From: Mesorhizobium sp. ES1-4
Lineage (GTDB): Bacteria > Pseudomonadota > Alphaproteobacteria > Rhizobiales > Rhizobiaceae
Assembly: GCF_020164745.1 (NCBI RefSeq)
Contig: NZ_JAIUGV010000004.1
Location: forward strand, 372,001 to 436,000
DNA length: 64,000 nt
Direction of reading: 5' to 3'
Under the pieces are notes generated by a model. It was not told the origin of the DNA, did no database searches, and saw nothing but the letters and a program-made list of their open reading frames with translations. Position 1 is the stretch's first letter. Each line of letters opens with the position of its first letter. The position numbers and the translations under genes were made by a program. Of this stretch, positions 17,855-27,483 are shown in pieces.

Positions 17855-18781
17855 CTAGCTCTCGGCTTCGATGAACCGATCGACCTTTTCGATAGCCAGC
17901 CCAGCCTGGGCCGCGATGCGGCGGGCGAGATCGGCCGCGGCGGCGCGTGGCCGGCCCACCGGCCGGTCGAGCCAATAGGACACCGGATTGAGCGCGGTGC
18001 GATCGTCGACGGCGACGAGGCGGCCGGACTGTATCTGGTGCTGCGTGAGTGGCGGCCGTGCCAGCGCAATGCCGAGGCCATGGGCCGCGGCATCGAGCAC
18101 CAGATTGTAGTCTTCGAAGCGGCGGTCTTGTGGGCGCGGCCGGTAGTCCATGCCCTGCGCGGCGAACCAGGCGCGCCAGCCCGAGGCATCGGAGTCGTTG
18201 ATCAGCGGGAATTCGAGCAGCCGCGCCGGGTCGCCACCGCCAATCTCTCGTGCGAGGCCCGGCGAGGCGATCGGGAAGAGATATTCTTCGAACAGTTGCA
18301 CCGAGACGCGGCCCGGGATGAGGCCGCGACCGCAGCGGACCGACAGATCGATGCCTTCGTCGGCGAGATCGGCCTGACGGTTGTCGACGTCGAGCACGAT
18401 GCGCAGGCGGGTAGGGTCTTTTTCCAACGTTGCCATGCGCGGCATCAGCCACAGGCCGCTCACCGATGGAATGGAAGCCAGGCGTACCACCGCCGTGCCG
18501 CGCGGCTCCACCCAGCGGTCCGAATTGACCGAGATCAGGGCGAAGGCTTCCGTGGTCCTCAGATGCAGGCGATTGCCTTCGTTGGTCAGCCTCACGCCGC
18601 GCGCGCCGCGCTCGAAAACCTTCAGGCCAAGCCAGTTCTCGAGCTTGGCGATCTGCCGGCTGACGGCGCCATGGGTAAGATTGAGTTTTTCGGCGGCGGC
18701 CGAAAAGCTTCCCGTGCGTGCCGCCGCGTCGAAAGCGCGCAACGTCTCCAGCGGCAGCATGGTGTCCGAGCTGTGACCCAT
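17855..18781 (-). CDS. LysR-family transcriptional regulator (GcvA-like)
   Basis: The product of about 308 aa has an N-terminal winged helix-turn-helix (LETLRAFDAAARTGSFSAAA, then LTHGAVSRQIAKLE) and a periplasmic-binding-like effector domain with the GcvA-type segment LADEGIDLSVRCGRG. It diverges from an EamA-family exporter gene, the classic arrangement for a regulator and its target. Start ambiguity: ATG at 18781 or 18760; neither has a strong ribosome-binding site. The effector is unknown. Confidence 0.87.
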   Translation of the reverse strand: MGHSSDTMLPLETLRAFDAAARTGSFSAAAEKLNLTHGAVSRQIAKLENWLGLKVFERGARGVRLTNEGNRLHLRTTEAFALISVNSDRWVEPRGTAVVRLASIPSVSGLWLMPRMATLEKDPTRLRIVLDVDNRQADLADEGIDLSVRCGRGLIPGRVSVQLFEEYLFPIASPGLAREIGGGDPARLLEFPLINDSDASGWRAWFAAQGMDYRPRPQDRRFEDYNLVLDAAAHGLGIALARPPLTQHQIQSGRLVAVDDRTALNPVSYWLDRPVGRPRAAAADLARRIAAQAGLAIEKVDRFIEAES

Positions 18782-18872
18782 GCTCACAGGTGATCGTCGA
18801 TTTGCTCGTTTGTCAATGGGCTGGAAACGCGCTTTCTGCTCCCGGGGACCTGAAGAATCGGAAGGCAATGAG

Positions 18873-19766
18873 ATGAGCACGATGACAGGCACGTTGAATT
18901 CGACACAGCGGATGGACACCACGGCCGCCGCCGCCGTGGCGCTGACCGTGATCGGCTGGGCCTCAGCCTTCCCGGCGATCCGGGCCGGGCTCGCCGCCTT
19001 CCAGCCGCTGGAGCTTGGCGCCCTGCGCTTTGCCATCGCCGCCGTGCCGGCGGCGATCTACCTTGCCGTCAAACGCCCGGCGCTGCCCAGGATCGGCGAT
19101 TTGTGGCGCTTCGCCTTCGGCGGCGCCATTTTCGTCGCGCTCTATACGGCGATGCTCAATTTCGGCGAGCTGACCGTCTCGGCCGGAGCAGCCGGCTTCA
19201 TCATCAATGTCAGCCCCATCTTCACCGCCATCATGGCGATGGCGCTGCTTGGCGAGCGCTTCTCCGGCCTGGCCTGGATCGGCACGGTCATTTCCTTCGC
19301 CGGCATCGGCATCATTGCGGTCGCCGACGGGCATGGCCTGCATTTCAATGCCGGAGCGCTGCTGGTGCTTGGCTCGGCACTCTGCTCGGCCGTCAACACC
19401 ATCGTTCAGAAGCCGCTGTTCGCCCGCCATCATCCGCTGACCATCGCGGCGTCCAACTTGGTGTTCGGCGCGCTCTGCCTAGCGCCCTTTCTGCCCGCCG
19501 CACTCAAGCAGGCGGCTGTCGCCAACACCGCCGGCCTTGGCGCCATCATCTATCTTGGCATCGTGCCGAGCCTGATCGCCTATGCGGCCTGGGCGACCGC
19601 GCTGTCGCGCCTGCCGGCGGCGCGTGCCTCGAACTTTCTGTACCTGGTCTCGCCGATGTCGGCGCTGATCGGCTTCTTCTGGTTGGGCGAAGTGCCGACG
19701 TTGCTCGGTATGCTCGGCGGCGCGCTGGCACTCGGCGGCGTCATCGTTGTGAATTTGAAACGGTAA
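18873..19766 (+). CDS. EamA/DMT-superfamily transporter
   Basis: The 297-aa inner-membrane protein has about ten hydrophobic segments in two EamA repeats. The first starts VALTVIGWASAFPAIRAGLAA and the second near GALLVLGSALCSAVNTIVQK. The start at 18873 follows GGAAGG. Family members export amino acids or metabolites. The divergent LysR gene probably controls it. Substrate unknown. Confidence 0.88.
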   Translation: MSTMTGTLNSTQRMDTTAAAAVALTVIGWASAFPAIRAGLAAFQPLELGALRFAIAAVPAAIYLAVKRPALPRIGDLWRFAFGGAIFVALYTAMLNFGELTVSAGAAGFIINVSPIFTAIMAMALLGERFSGLAWIGTVISFAGIGIIAVADGHGLHFNAGALLVLGSALCSAVNTIVQKPLFARHHPLTIAASNLVFGALCLAPFLPAALKQAAVANTAGLGAIIYLGIVPSLIAYAAWATALSRLPAARASNFLYLVSPMSALIGFFWLGEVPTLLGMLGGALALGGVIVVNLKR

Positions 19767-19793
19767 ATCAAAACCCGTTGCGCTGGCCGTCGC

Positions 19794-21683
19794 TCACCGC
19801 CGCCCGAACAGCCGCTCGATGTCCGCCAGCTTGAGTTCGATATAGGTCGGCCGCCCGTGGTTGCAGGTGCCTGAGCCCGGCGTCGCCTCCATCTGGCGCA
19901 GCAGCGCGTTCATCTCCTCGGCCTTGAGCAGCCGGCCGGAGCGCACCGAGCCGTGGCAGGCCATGGTGGCCGCGATCTTGTCCAGCCGTTCCTTCAGCGT
20001 CTCGACCGTGTCGTTGTCGGCGATCTCGTCGGCGAGATCGCGCACCAGTTGACCGACGTTGGTCTCGCCCAGCATCGACGGTGTTTCGCGCACGGCAACC
20101 GCTCCCGGACCGAAACGCTCGATGCCGAGGCCGAAGCGGGCGAGCGTTTCGGAATGCATGGCGAGCCGCTCGGCATCCTCTTCCGGCAGGTCGATGATTT
20201 CGGGCAGAAGCAGCATCTGCGAGGGCACCGGCCGCGCGTGCAGCGCGTTCTTCAGCGCTTCGTAAACCAGCCGCTCATGCGCCGCGTGCTGGTCCACGAT
20301 GACCAGCGAATCCCTGGTCTGGGCGACGATGTAGTTCTCGTGCACCTGCGCGCGTGCGGCACCCAGCACCGCGCCAAGCAGCGTCTCTGTTGCCTCATTC
20401 TGCCCGGCGCGCGCATCGGCGCTGGCAAGCGGGCCGGCATCGAACGCCGGCTGGTCGGGTTCGCCGAAGCCGCCGGCTCTTGCATAGCCGCGTTCAAACC
20501 CGGCGCCTTCGAATCGCATGTCGAGCGGCCGCTGCGGCGAGCGCGAAGGGTCGAAACCTGCCGGGCCGGACGCACGGAAAGCCGCGTCATAGCTGCGATG
20601 GCCATTTGTCGGACCGCCGTGATCATAGGGGGCGGCGCCAGGACGGAACGCAGCCATCATCCCGGCGGCACCCGTGGTGGCGGAGCGGATGCCGGCATCG
20701 GCCAAGGCCTGCCGGATCGCGCCGACGATCAGCCCGCGCACGAGGCCAGGATCACGGAAACGGACATCGGCCTTGGCCGGATGGACGTTGACGTCGACGA
20801 TGGCCGGGTCGAGCGTCAGGAACAGCACCGTCACCGCGTGGCGGTCGCGCGGCAGGACATCGGCGAAGGCGCCGCGAATGGCCCCGGCGATCAGCTTGTC
20901 GCGCACCGGCCTGCCGTTGACATAGGCATATTGCTGCAGCGCGTTGGCGCGGCTGAAGGAGGGGATCGACACATGGCCGGTCAGCCGCACGCCTTCGCGC
21001 ATAGCGTCGATGGCAATGGAATTGTCGGGAAAGTCGGCGCCCATCACCTGCGCGACACGGCGCAGGCTGCCGTCCGGGCTGTCCCCGGTAGCCGGCAGTT
21101 CAAGGGTCGTGCGGTCGGACCCGGCCAGCGTGAAACGCACTGTCGGGAAGGCGATGGCGATGCGCTTGACGATGTCGCTGATGGCCGAGCTTTCGGCACG
21201 TTCGCCTTTCATGAATTTCAGCCGTGCCGGCGTGGCGAAGAACAGGTCGCGCACCTCCACCGTGGTGCCGCGATTGGCGGCCGCCGGCTTGACGGGCAGG
21301 ACGCGGCCGCCTTCGATGCCGATCTCGGCGGCGCTGTCGCCCGCTGCCGTGCGCGAACGGATCGACAGCCGCGACACCGATCCGATCGATGGCAACGCCT
21401 CGCCGCGAAAGCCGAGCGAGCGGATATCGTTGATGTCCTCGGCGAGCTTGGAGGTGCAATGGCGTGCGATCGCCAGCGCCAGTTCCCGTTCGGGAATGCC
21501 GGAACCATCATCGGTGACGCGGATCAGGTTCAGCCCGCCGCCCGACGTGACGACCTCAACCTTGCTCGCACCGGCGTCGAGCGCATTCTCGACCAGTTCC
21601 TTGACCACGCTCGCCGGACGCTCGATGACTTCGCCGGCGGCGATCTGGTTGATCATCGTTTCGGACAGCTGGCGGATAGGCAT
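19794..21683 (-). CDS. mutL: DNA mismatch repair protein MutL
   Basis: MutL couples mismatch recognition by MutS to strand incision. The 629-aa product has the GHKL ATPase motifs ([23 protein letters not shown]) at the N-terminus and a C-terminal domain carrying the endonuclease motif [12 protein letters not shown] (about residue 464), plus ACHGSVRSG and CNHGRPT. This matches the metal-binding nuclease type of MutL found in bacteria without MutH. It is convergent with the EamA gene. Confidence 0.95.
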   Translation of the reverse strand: MPIRQLSETMINQIAAGEVIERPASVVKELVENALDAGASKVEVVTSGGGLNLIRVTDDGSGIPERELALAIARHCTSKLAEDINDIRSLGFRGEALPSIGSVSRLSIRSRTAAGDSAAEIGIEGGRVLPVKPAAANRGTTVEVRDLFFATPARLKFMKGERAESSAISDIVKRIAIAFPTVRFTLAGSDRTTLELPATGDSPDGSLRRVAQVMGADFPDNSIAIDAMREGVRLTGHVSIPSFSRANALQQYAYVNGRPVRDKLIAGAIRGAFADVLPRDRHAVTVLFLTLDPAIVDVNVHPAKADVRFRDPGLVRGLIVGAIRQALADAGIRSATTGAAGMMAAFRPGAAPYDHGGPTNGHRSYDAAFRASGPAGFDPSRSPQRPLDMRFEGAGFERGYARAGGFGEPDQPAFDAGPLASADARAGQNEATETLLGAVLGAARAQVHENYIVAQTRDSLVIVDQHAAHERLVYEALKNALHARPVPSQMLLLPEIIDLPEEDAERLAMHSETLARFGLGIERFGPGAVAVRETPSMLGETNVGQLVRDLADEIADNDTVETLKERLDKIAATMACHGSVRSGRLLKAEEMNALLRQMEATPGSGTCNHGRPTYIELKLADIERLFGRR

Positions 21684-21744
21684 GCAAGCACTATAGGCGG
21701 ATTCGCATCCTGTCGGGGAGAGGCAGAATGATGGCGGCTGTGGA

Positions 21745-22707
21745 TCAGCCGACGGCGCGGATTTCGCGCACGCCCTTGCGTAACCGCCGCCGCAGCAGAT
21801 TGCGCAGCGTCACCCCGTCGCCATAGCCGACCTTGGCGGCAATCTCCTCGACGCTTTCCGATGTCGTCTTCAACAGATGCACCGCCTGCTCCACGCGAAG
21901 ATCCTGGAAATAGGAGAGCGGCGTCTTGCCAAGCACATCGTTGACGCGCCGCGACAGCGTGCGCTTGCTGGCGCCGAGTGCCGCCGCGGCCTCATCGAGG
22001 TTGAAGCCTTCGGCAAGCCGTCCGCGCGCCCAGCGTTCGAAGCGCTCGACCAGCGGGTTCGAATGGGCGAGGTGGTCCGGAATCGCATAGGCCGACTGCA
22101 GCGGGCGGCTGTCGACGATCAGATATTTCGCGGTCAGCGCCGCAAGCTCAGGGCTGGCCTGCCGGATCACCAGCAAGGCGAGGTCGATATGGCCAAGCGC
22201 CGCACCCGCGGTGACGAACTGCCCGTCATTGACCAGCATGCGCGAGGCGTCGAGCCGCACCCGCGGATAACGCTGCCTGAACATCGGCGCCAGCCACCAG
22301 GTGGTGGTCGAAGGCCGCCGGTCGAGCAGGCCGGATTCGGCGAGCACGAAGGTGCCGATGCAGGCGGCGCCGATGCGCGTGCCGGCCTCGGCCAAGGCGC
22401 GGAGCGCGCCGACCCCCGCCGCCACATCATCGCGTTGCAGCGCCGCTCCGAGCGGCTCCGGCATCTTCTGGCCGAGAGCCGGGATCAGCAGCCAGTCGGG
22501 CGCCGGTTCGTTGCCGACCGGCGTTACAGGCACCTTCAATCCCTGCGCGGTGTGCACGCTGTCCGAGACCCCGACCATGGTTGTGACAAAGCGGCTGGGC
22601 GCTGCCGGAAGCAGGGCGGCGAGCTCATTGGCGGTGCCGAACACATCGAGCACGGCGGCGAGCCCGGTGTCGAAAGCGCCGTCGAGAACAAGCACGGAAA
22701 TATTCAT
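21745..22707 (-). CDS. GlxA-type transcriptional regulator (DJ-1/PfpI domain plus AraC HTH)
   Basis: The 320-aa protein starts [15 protein letters not shown]. The N-terminal DJ-1/PfpI-like domain has a cysteine elbow at [15 protein letters not shown]. The C-terminal AraC-type DNA-binding domain contains two HTH units ([19 protein letters not shown] and [12 protein letters not shown]). It diverges from a small monooxygenase-like gene across about 110 bases and may regulate it. Ligand unknown. Confidence 0.86.
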   Translation of the reverse strand: MNISVLVLDGAFDTGLAAVLDVFGTANELAALLPAAPSRFVTTMVGVSDSVHTAQGLKVPVTPVGNEPAPDWLLIPALGQKMPEPLGAALQRDDVAAGVGALRALAEAGTRIGAACIGTFVLAESGLLDRRPSTTTWWLAPMFRQRYPRVRLDASRMLVNDGQFVTAGAALGHIDLALLVIRQASPELAALTAKYLIVDSRPLQSAYAIPDHLAHSNPLVERFERWARGRLAEGFNLDEAAAALGASKRTLSRRVNDVLGKTPLSYFQDLRVEQAVHLLKTTSESVEEIAAKVGYGDGVTLRNLLRRRLRKGVREIRAVG

Positions 22708-22817
22708 GGCAAGAATGATATCAAAGAAGTCGTTTCTGCCAATACGTTTTTCCCATCGATGCTGCGATTCTCGTCCTCGACGGCTGTTCTGGCCGCCCCA
22801 ATGAAGGAGATAAGACA

Positions 22818-23126
22818 ATGATCAAGCTTGCCCTGTTCGCGCGCTTCGAGGCAAAGCCCGGTAAGGAGAACGATGTTGCCGCTTTCCTGCAGACCGGTCT
22901 GCAACTTGCCAACCAGGAAGCAGGGACGCCGATCTGGTTCGCCTTGCGGCTTTCTCCTAGCGTCTTTGGTGTATTCGACGCTTTCCACGATGAGGCCGGG
23001 CGCCAGGCGCATCTCACCGGCGAAATCGCAAAGGCGTTAATGGCCAGTGCCGATACGCTGTTTGTCGGCCCCCCGACTATCGACAGGATCGATGTGCTCG
23101 GCCTCAAGAATGACGGCTCGGTCTGA
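22818..23126 (+). CDS. Antibiotic biosynthesis monooxygenase (ABM) domain protein
   Basis: This 102-aa single-domain protein has the ABM/dimeric alpha-beta barrel pattern: MIKLALFARFEAKPGKENDV, a central IWFALRLS strand, and FHDEAGRQAHLTGE. Such proteins are cofactor-free oxygenases or stress-related enzymes. AAGGAG lies 9 bases before the ATG. It is divergent from the GlxA-type regulator. The substrate cannot be assigned. Confidence 0.78.
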   Translation: MIKLALFARFEAKPGKENDVAAFLQTGLQLANQEAGTPIWFALRLSPSVFGVFDAFHDEAGRQAHLTGEIAKALMASADTLFVGPPTIDRIDVLGLKNDGSV

Positions 23127-23170
23127 GCCATAATACGACAGGCGCGATCCGGGATTGGCACGCTGATATC

Positions 23171-24073
23171 TCAAGCCTGCGCCAGCAGCCAATCCCTTAC
23201 CTTGCGCGCATTCTCGCTGAGCTCGCGGTTCTTCGGCCAGATGACGTAGAACGCCGTGCCTGTCTTCATGACGTGGTCGGTCACCGGCACCAGCAGCCCG
23301 GTCGACAGCAGCCGCTCGACAAGGTGGCGCCAGCCAAGCGCGATGCCTTGCCCCTCCATGACCGCCTGGATCACAATCGCATAGTCGTTGATGCGCAAGC
23401 CACGCTCCGCATTGCGGAGGCTGGCGCCGGCCGAGCGGAACCATTCGTCCCAGTTCGGGGCCTCGCGATAGGGCTCCTCCAGATGAATGAGGCGGTGTGT
23501 CGCCAGTTGTTCCACGGTCTCAGGCCGGCCGAATTTCGTCACATAACTGGGACCCGCGACCGGGAAAATCTCTTCGTCTGAGAGTGACAGGCAGTGGTAG
23601 TCCGGCCAGTCGCGCGGCACGCCTCCGCGCACTGCGAGCGGAATGCCTTCGGCGATGATGTCGAGATCGCGGTCGCCGGTCTGGATGCGAAGGTCAATCC
23701 CCGGAAGTTCGTCGCGGAACCGCTGCAGGCGCGGCATCATCCAGAACGAACCGAAGGCCGTCGAGGCGGCGAGCGTCACATGGCCGCCGGTCGCCTGCAG
23801 GCGCAGGTCCTCCGCCGATTTGCGGATGTGGGAAAGGCCGAGCGAGACGTCGGCATGGAAGCGCCCGCCGGCCTCGGTCAGGCTGACCTGGCGATGGCGG
23901 CGCTGGAAGAGCTGCGCGCCGAGCTGTTCCTCCAGGCCGCGCACCGCATAGGAAACCGCGGCCTGGGTCATGCCGAGTTCGCGCCCGGCTGCGGTAAAAC
24001 TCGACAACCGGCCGGCCGCCTCGAAGACAATCAGGCTGCCGGCGGAAGGCAAGAGCTGGCGCAGGTTTCGCAT
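23171..24073 (-). CDS. LysR-family regulator divergent from the mttB-like locus
   Basis: The 300-aa protein has a GcvA-type N-terminal HTH (LIVFEAAGRLSSFTAAGREL, then MTQAAVSYAVRGLEE) and a LysR substrate-binding domain. It faces away from the MttB-family methyltransferase gene with 92 bases between them, so it is the likely regulator of the downstream betaine-type gene set. A dyad fitting a LysR box overlaps its own start (24072-24086), consistent with autoregulation. The inducer is probably the pathway substrate, which is inference. Confidence 0.88.
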   Translation of the reverse strand: MRNLRQLLPSAGSLIVFEAAGRLSSFTAAGRELGMTQAAVSYAVRGLEEQLGAQLFQRRHRQVSLTEAGGRFHADVSLGLSHIRKSAEDLRLQATGGHVTLAASTAFGSFWMMPRLQRFRDELPGIDLRIQTGDRDLDIIAEGIPLAVRGGVPRDWPDYHCLSLSDEEIFPVAGPSYVTKFGRPETVEQLATHRLIHLEEPYREAPNWDEWFRSAGASLRNAERGLRINDYAIVIQAVMEGQGIALGWRHLVERLLSTGLLVPVTDHVMKTGTAFYVIWPKNRELSENARKVRDWLLAQA

Positions 24074-24086
24074 AAGGCCAGCTTAT
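24072..24086. promoter_or_regulatory. Candidate LysR-type operator
   Basis: ATAAG-N5-CTTAT forms a 15-bp interrupted dyad that also satisfies the T-N11-A pattern of LysR-binding boxes. It overlaps the start codon of the LysR gene and lies about 80 bases before the methyltransferase start. The position fits a divergent LysR control region; binding is unproven. Confidence 0.4.
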
Positions 24087-24165
24087 ACAAGAGATCAGGA
24101 TTTTCCAGCGTCACAGCTGTATTTCCGCTCGGTAAGTTGATTGCGATAGAAGGGATGGAGGTTCC

Positions 24166-25716
24166 ATGAACGCACCGGCCGCTGAATTGACCGAGCAAAC
24201 CCATCGCCGTGGGGGTGGCCGGCTCGGGCGCAAGGCCCTTCGCGGGGCACCAATCGCTTCATTTCCGACCCTGGTCCGTCAGATCCCGGTGTACCAGATG
24301 GTTCCGGACGAGGCGGTGGAACTGATCCACGAGGAGTCACTTTCGATCCTTGAGGAGGTCGGTTGCGAATTCCGCGACGACGAGGCCATCGCCTTGTGGA
24401 AGGCAGCCGGTGCCGATGTCAGGGAAACGCGGGTCCGCATCGACCGCGCGTTGCTGATGGACCTCGTCTCCAAGGTTCCCTCCGAGTTCACGCTCAACGC
24501 GCGCAATCCCGAGCGCACGGTCCGCGTCGGCGGCAAGAACTCGATCTTCGTTCCGATGTATGGCGCGCCCTATGTCCGCGACCTCGACAACAACAGGCGC
24601 TACGGCACGCTTGCCGATCTCAACAATTTCCACAAGCTCGCCTACATGGCGCCGGCGCTGCACTCGTCGAGTTCGATCATCTGTGAGCCGATGGAAATTG
24701 CCGTGCCGAAACGGCACCTGCACATCATCCATTCGGCGCTGACGTATTCCGACAAACCGTTCATGGGCATCGTGACGTCCAAGGAACGGGCGGAAGACAC
24801 GATGGCCATGGCTGCAATCGTGTTCGGCGAGGAGTTCGTGCGCGACAATCCGGTGCTGGTGGCGATCACCAACTGCAATTCGCCGCTGGTCTGGGACGCC
24901 ACCATGCTGGACGCCATGAGGGTGTATGCGCGCCACAATCAGCCGCTGATCCTGGCGCCCTTCGCGCTCTGCGGCGCATCGACCTCGGCGTCGGCCGTCG
25001 GCGCGGTGGCGCAGGTCAATGCCGAGGCGTTGGCGGGCGTGGCCTTCACCCAGCTCATCCGTCCGGGCTCTCCTCAGATCTACGGCCAGTTCATGGTCAC
25101 GGTCGACATGAAGACCGGCGCTCCCATGGGTGGCACGCCGGAGGCCGCGCAGATGATGTATCTGATGGGCGCGCTGGCGCGGAAATACAAACTGCCGTGG
25201 CGCACCTCAGGCTTCCATGTCGGCTCGAAGCTCAACGATGCCCAGGCCGGCTATGAGGCGAACATGCTGATGCATGCCGCGATCCTCGCCGGCGCCAACT
25301 ACATCTGGCATTCGGCCGGATGGCTGGAAGCGGGTCTCACCTGCGGCTACTCGAAATTCGCCACCGACTGCGAACAGCTCGTCGGCTGGTACAAATACGC
25401 GGGCGGGCTGCCTTTCGACGATTTCAAGGACGCGATGGCAGCGATCCGCGAGGTCGGGCCGCAAGGCCATTTTCTCGGCACCCAGCACACGCTCGAGCAT
25501 TTCGAGAAGGCTTTCTTCATGCCGAGCATCATGGACTTCAACTCCTACGAACAATGGAAGGCGGAAGGGGCGAAGGACCATGACACGCGCGGCCGCGAGA
25601 AGGCGCGCAACATGCTCGCGGATTATGAGGAGCCGAAACTCGACGAGGGCATCGCCGACGGTCTCAAGGATTTGATCGCGCGGCGCGAGGAAAAACTGCC
25701 AGACAGCGTTAGTTGA
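24166..25716 (+). CDS. MttB-superfamily (COG5598) corrinoid-type amine methyltransferase, non-pyrrolysine
   Basis: MttB-family enzymes move a methyl group from an amine or quaternary amine to a cob(I)alamin protein. The 516-aa product shows the family's TIM-barrel layout, from [21 protein letters not shown] to [15 protein letters not shown]. The reading frame is open with no in-frame amber codon, so it is not the pyrrolysine form used for trimethylamine. Non-pyrrolysine relatives act on glycine betaine, proline betaine or carnitine. GGAGG precedes the ATG. A solute-binding protein and a flavin oxidoreductase follow in the same direction. No corrinoid protein is encoded in the window. Family certain, substrate inferred. 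Confidence 0.88.
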   Translation: MNAPAAELTEQTHRRGGGRLGRKALRGAPIASFPTLVRQIPVYQMVPDEAVELIHEESLSILEEVGCEFRDDEAIALWKAAGADVRETRVRIDRALLMDLVSKVPSEFTLNARNPERTVRVGGKNSIFVPMYGAPYVRDLDNNRRYGTLADLNNFHKLAYMAPALHSSSSIICEPMEIAVPKRHLHIIHSALTYSDKPFMGIVTSKERAEDTMAMAAIVFGEEFVRDNPVLVAITNCNSPLVWDATMLDAMRVYARHNQPLILAPFALCGASTSASAVGAVAQVNAEALAGVAFTQLIRPGSPQIYGQFMVTVDMKTGAPMGGTPEAAQMMYLMGALARKYKLPWRTSGFHVGSKLNDAQAGYEANMLMHAAILAGANYIWHSAGWLEAGLTCGYSKFATDCEQLVGWYKYAGGLPFDDFKDAMAAIREVGPQGHFLGTQHTLEHFEKAFFMPSIMDFNSYEQWKAEGAKDHDTRGREKARNMLADYEEPKLDEGIADGLKDLIARREEKLPDSVS

Positions 25717-25759
25717 AAAAACAGGCAAAGACCTGACGGAACAACAATGGGAGAATGAC

Positions 25760-27409
25760 ATGACGGTTTTCAGAAGCAATGGCGATCGTGTGCCGCACGC
25801 CATCGAAACGATGGCAATCGAGGCCCGGGCGGGTCGCGTGGACCGGCGCGAGTTTCTGGCGCTGGCCAGCGCGCTTGGTGCCTCGACGGCGTTCGCCTAT
25901 GGCATGATCGGCCTTGCGGCGCCGACACAGGCTTTGGCCGAGGAGCCGAAGAAAGGGGGTACGCTACACGTCTCCATGGTGGTGAAGGCGCAGAAGGATC
26001 CGCGCACTTACGACTGGGTCGAACTGGCCAACATCTCGCGAAGCTGGCTGGAGCCGCTGGTGCGCTACACCAGGCAATTCACCTTCGAGCCGGTGCTGCT
26101 CGAAAGCTGGGACATCAACGACGACGCCACCGAATACACGCTGCATGTGCGCAAGGGCGTCACCTGGAACAATGGCGACTCCTTCAACGCCGATGACGTG
26201 GTGCACAATGTGACGCGTTGGTGCGAGAAGGGCGTCGCCGGAAACTCGATGGCCGCGCGCGTCGGTGGGCTGATCGATGCCAAGACCGGCAAGGCCAGGG
26301 ACGGCGCAATCACCAAGGTCGACGACAACACGGTCAAGCTCAAGCTCAGCGAACCCGACATTTCGCTGATCCCCAACTTCACCGACTATCCCGCACTCGT
26401 CGTCCACCGCAACTTCGACGCCGATGGTGCCGATCCGATCAAGAAGCCGATCGGTACGGGACCGTTCGAACTGGTGTCGTACGACGTCGGCCAGAAGGCA
26501 GTGGTCAAGCGTCGCGAGAACGGCAAATGGTGGGGCGGCGAAGCGCCGCTCGACGGCGTCGAATTCATCGACTACGGCACCGACTTCAACGCCACGGTGA
26601 ACGCGTTCGATTCCGGCGAGATCGACCTCAACTTCGAGTCGCCCGCCGACTTCATCGAAATTCTCGACAAGATGGGCCTGCAGAAATCGGAGGTTGCGAC
26701 GGCCACCACGCTGGTTGCCCGCACCAACATCACGCACAAGCCTTACGATGATCAACGCGTTCGCAATGCCCTTCAGATGGCGGTCGACAACAACGCGGTG
26801 CTGCAGCTCGGTTATAACGGGCGCGGCACGGTCGGCGAGAACCACCATGTCAGCCCGATCCATCCTGAATATTATCCGCTGCCCAAGAAGGAGCGCGATG
26901 CCGCCGGCGCCAAGAAGCTGATGGCGGAAGCCGGCCAGGCCGACTTCGAGCATGAACTGATCACCATCGAGGACGATTGGCAGAAGAACACCGGCGATGC
27001 GATCGCCGGCCAGCTGCGTGACGCCGGCATCAAGGTGAAGCGCACGGTGCTGCCGGGCTCGACCTTCTGGAACGACTGGACGAAATATCCCTATTCGATG
27101 ACCATCTGGTACATGCGCCCGCTCGGCGTCCAGGTGCTGGCGCTGGGCTATCGCACCGGCGAGGCCTGGAACGAGACGGCTTATTCCAACCCCGATTTCG
27201 ACGCCAAGCTCAAGCAGGCCCTGTCACTCATCGACGTCGCCAAGCGCAAGGAGGTGATGAAGGACGTCGAGCAGATCCTGCAGGATTCCGGCGTCATCAT
27301 CCAGCCGTTCTGGCAGAAGCTCTACAGCCACATGAACAAGAAGGTGAAGAACTACGGCGTTCACCAGACCTTCGAGATGGATCTCCAGAACGTCTGGCTG
27401 GATGCATAA
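25760..27409 (+). CDS. Tat-exported family 5 extracellular solute-binding protein
   Basis: This is a periplasmic binding protein of the DppA/OppA type (SBP_bac_5), 549 aa. The N-terminus has a twin-arginine motif [10 protein letters not shown] around residue 29, followed by a hydrophobic stretch and [13 protein letters not shown] at the mature start. The conserved family signature is visible ([20 protein letters not shown]). GGGAGAA lies upstream of the ATG. It lies 43 bases after the mttB-like gene, but no permease or ATPase genes adjoin it, so it must use a transporter encoded elsewhere. Context suggests a betaine or modified amino acid as ligand; this is inference. Confidence 0.87.
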   Translation: MTVFRSNGDRVPHAIETMAIEARAGRVDRREFLALASALGASTAFAYGMIGLAAPTQALAEEPKKGGTLHVSMVVKAQKDPRTYDWVELANISRSWLEPLVRYTRQFTFEPVLLESWDINDDATEYTLHVRKGVTWNNGDSFNADDVVHNVTRWCEKGVAGNSMAARVGGLIDAKTGKARDGAITKVDDNTVKLKLSEPDISLIPNFTDYPALVVHRNFDADGADPIKKPIGTGPFELVSYDVGQKAVVKRRENGKWWGGEAPLDGVEFIDYGTDFNATVNAFDSGEIDLNFESPADFIEILDKMGLQKSEVATATTLVARTNITHKPYDDQRVRNALQMAVDNNAVLQLGYNGRGTVGENHHVSPIHPEYYPLPKKERDAAGAKKLMAEAGQADFEHELITIEDDWQKNTGDAIAGQLRDAGIKVKRTVLPGSTFWNDWTKYPYSMTIWYMRPLGVQVLALGYRTGEAWNETAYSNPDFDAKLKQALSLIDVAKRKEVMKDVEQILQDSGVIIQPFWQKLYSHMNKKVKNYGVHQTFEMDLQNVWLDA

Positions 27410-27483
27410 CTCTCCAAGACTGCCAGGAAGCTGTGCCGGCACCTCTCCGAGGTGCCGGTCGCACGTCAAGGGAGAGAGGGTGC

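Noticed and set aside
24082..24091. CTTATACAAG near-palindrome before the mttB-like gene
   Set aside because: Short and imperfect; the adjacent ATAAG-N5-CTTAT dyad fits a LysR box better.
24166..25716. Pyrrolysine-type trimethylamine methyltransferase
   Set aside because: No in-frame amber codon occurs; the gene is a continuous frame, so the pyrrolysine form is excluded.
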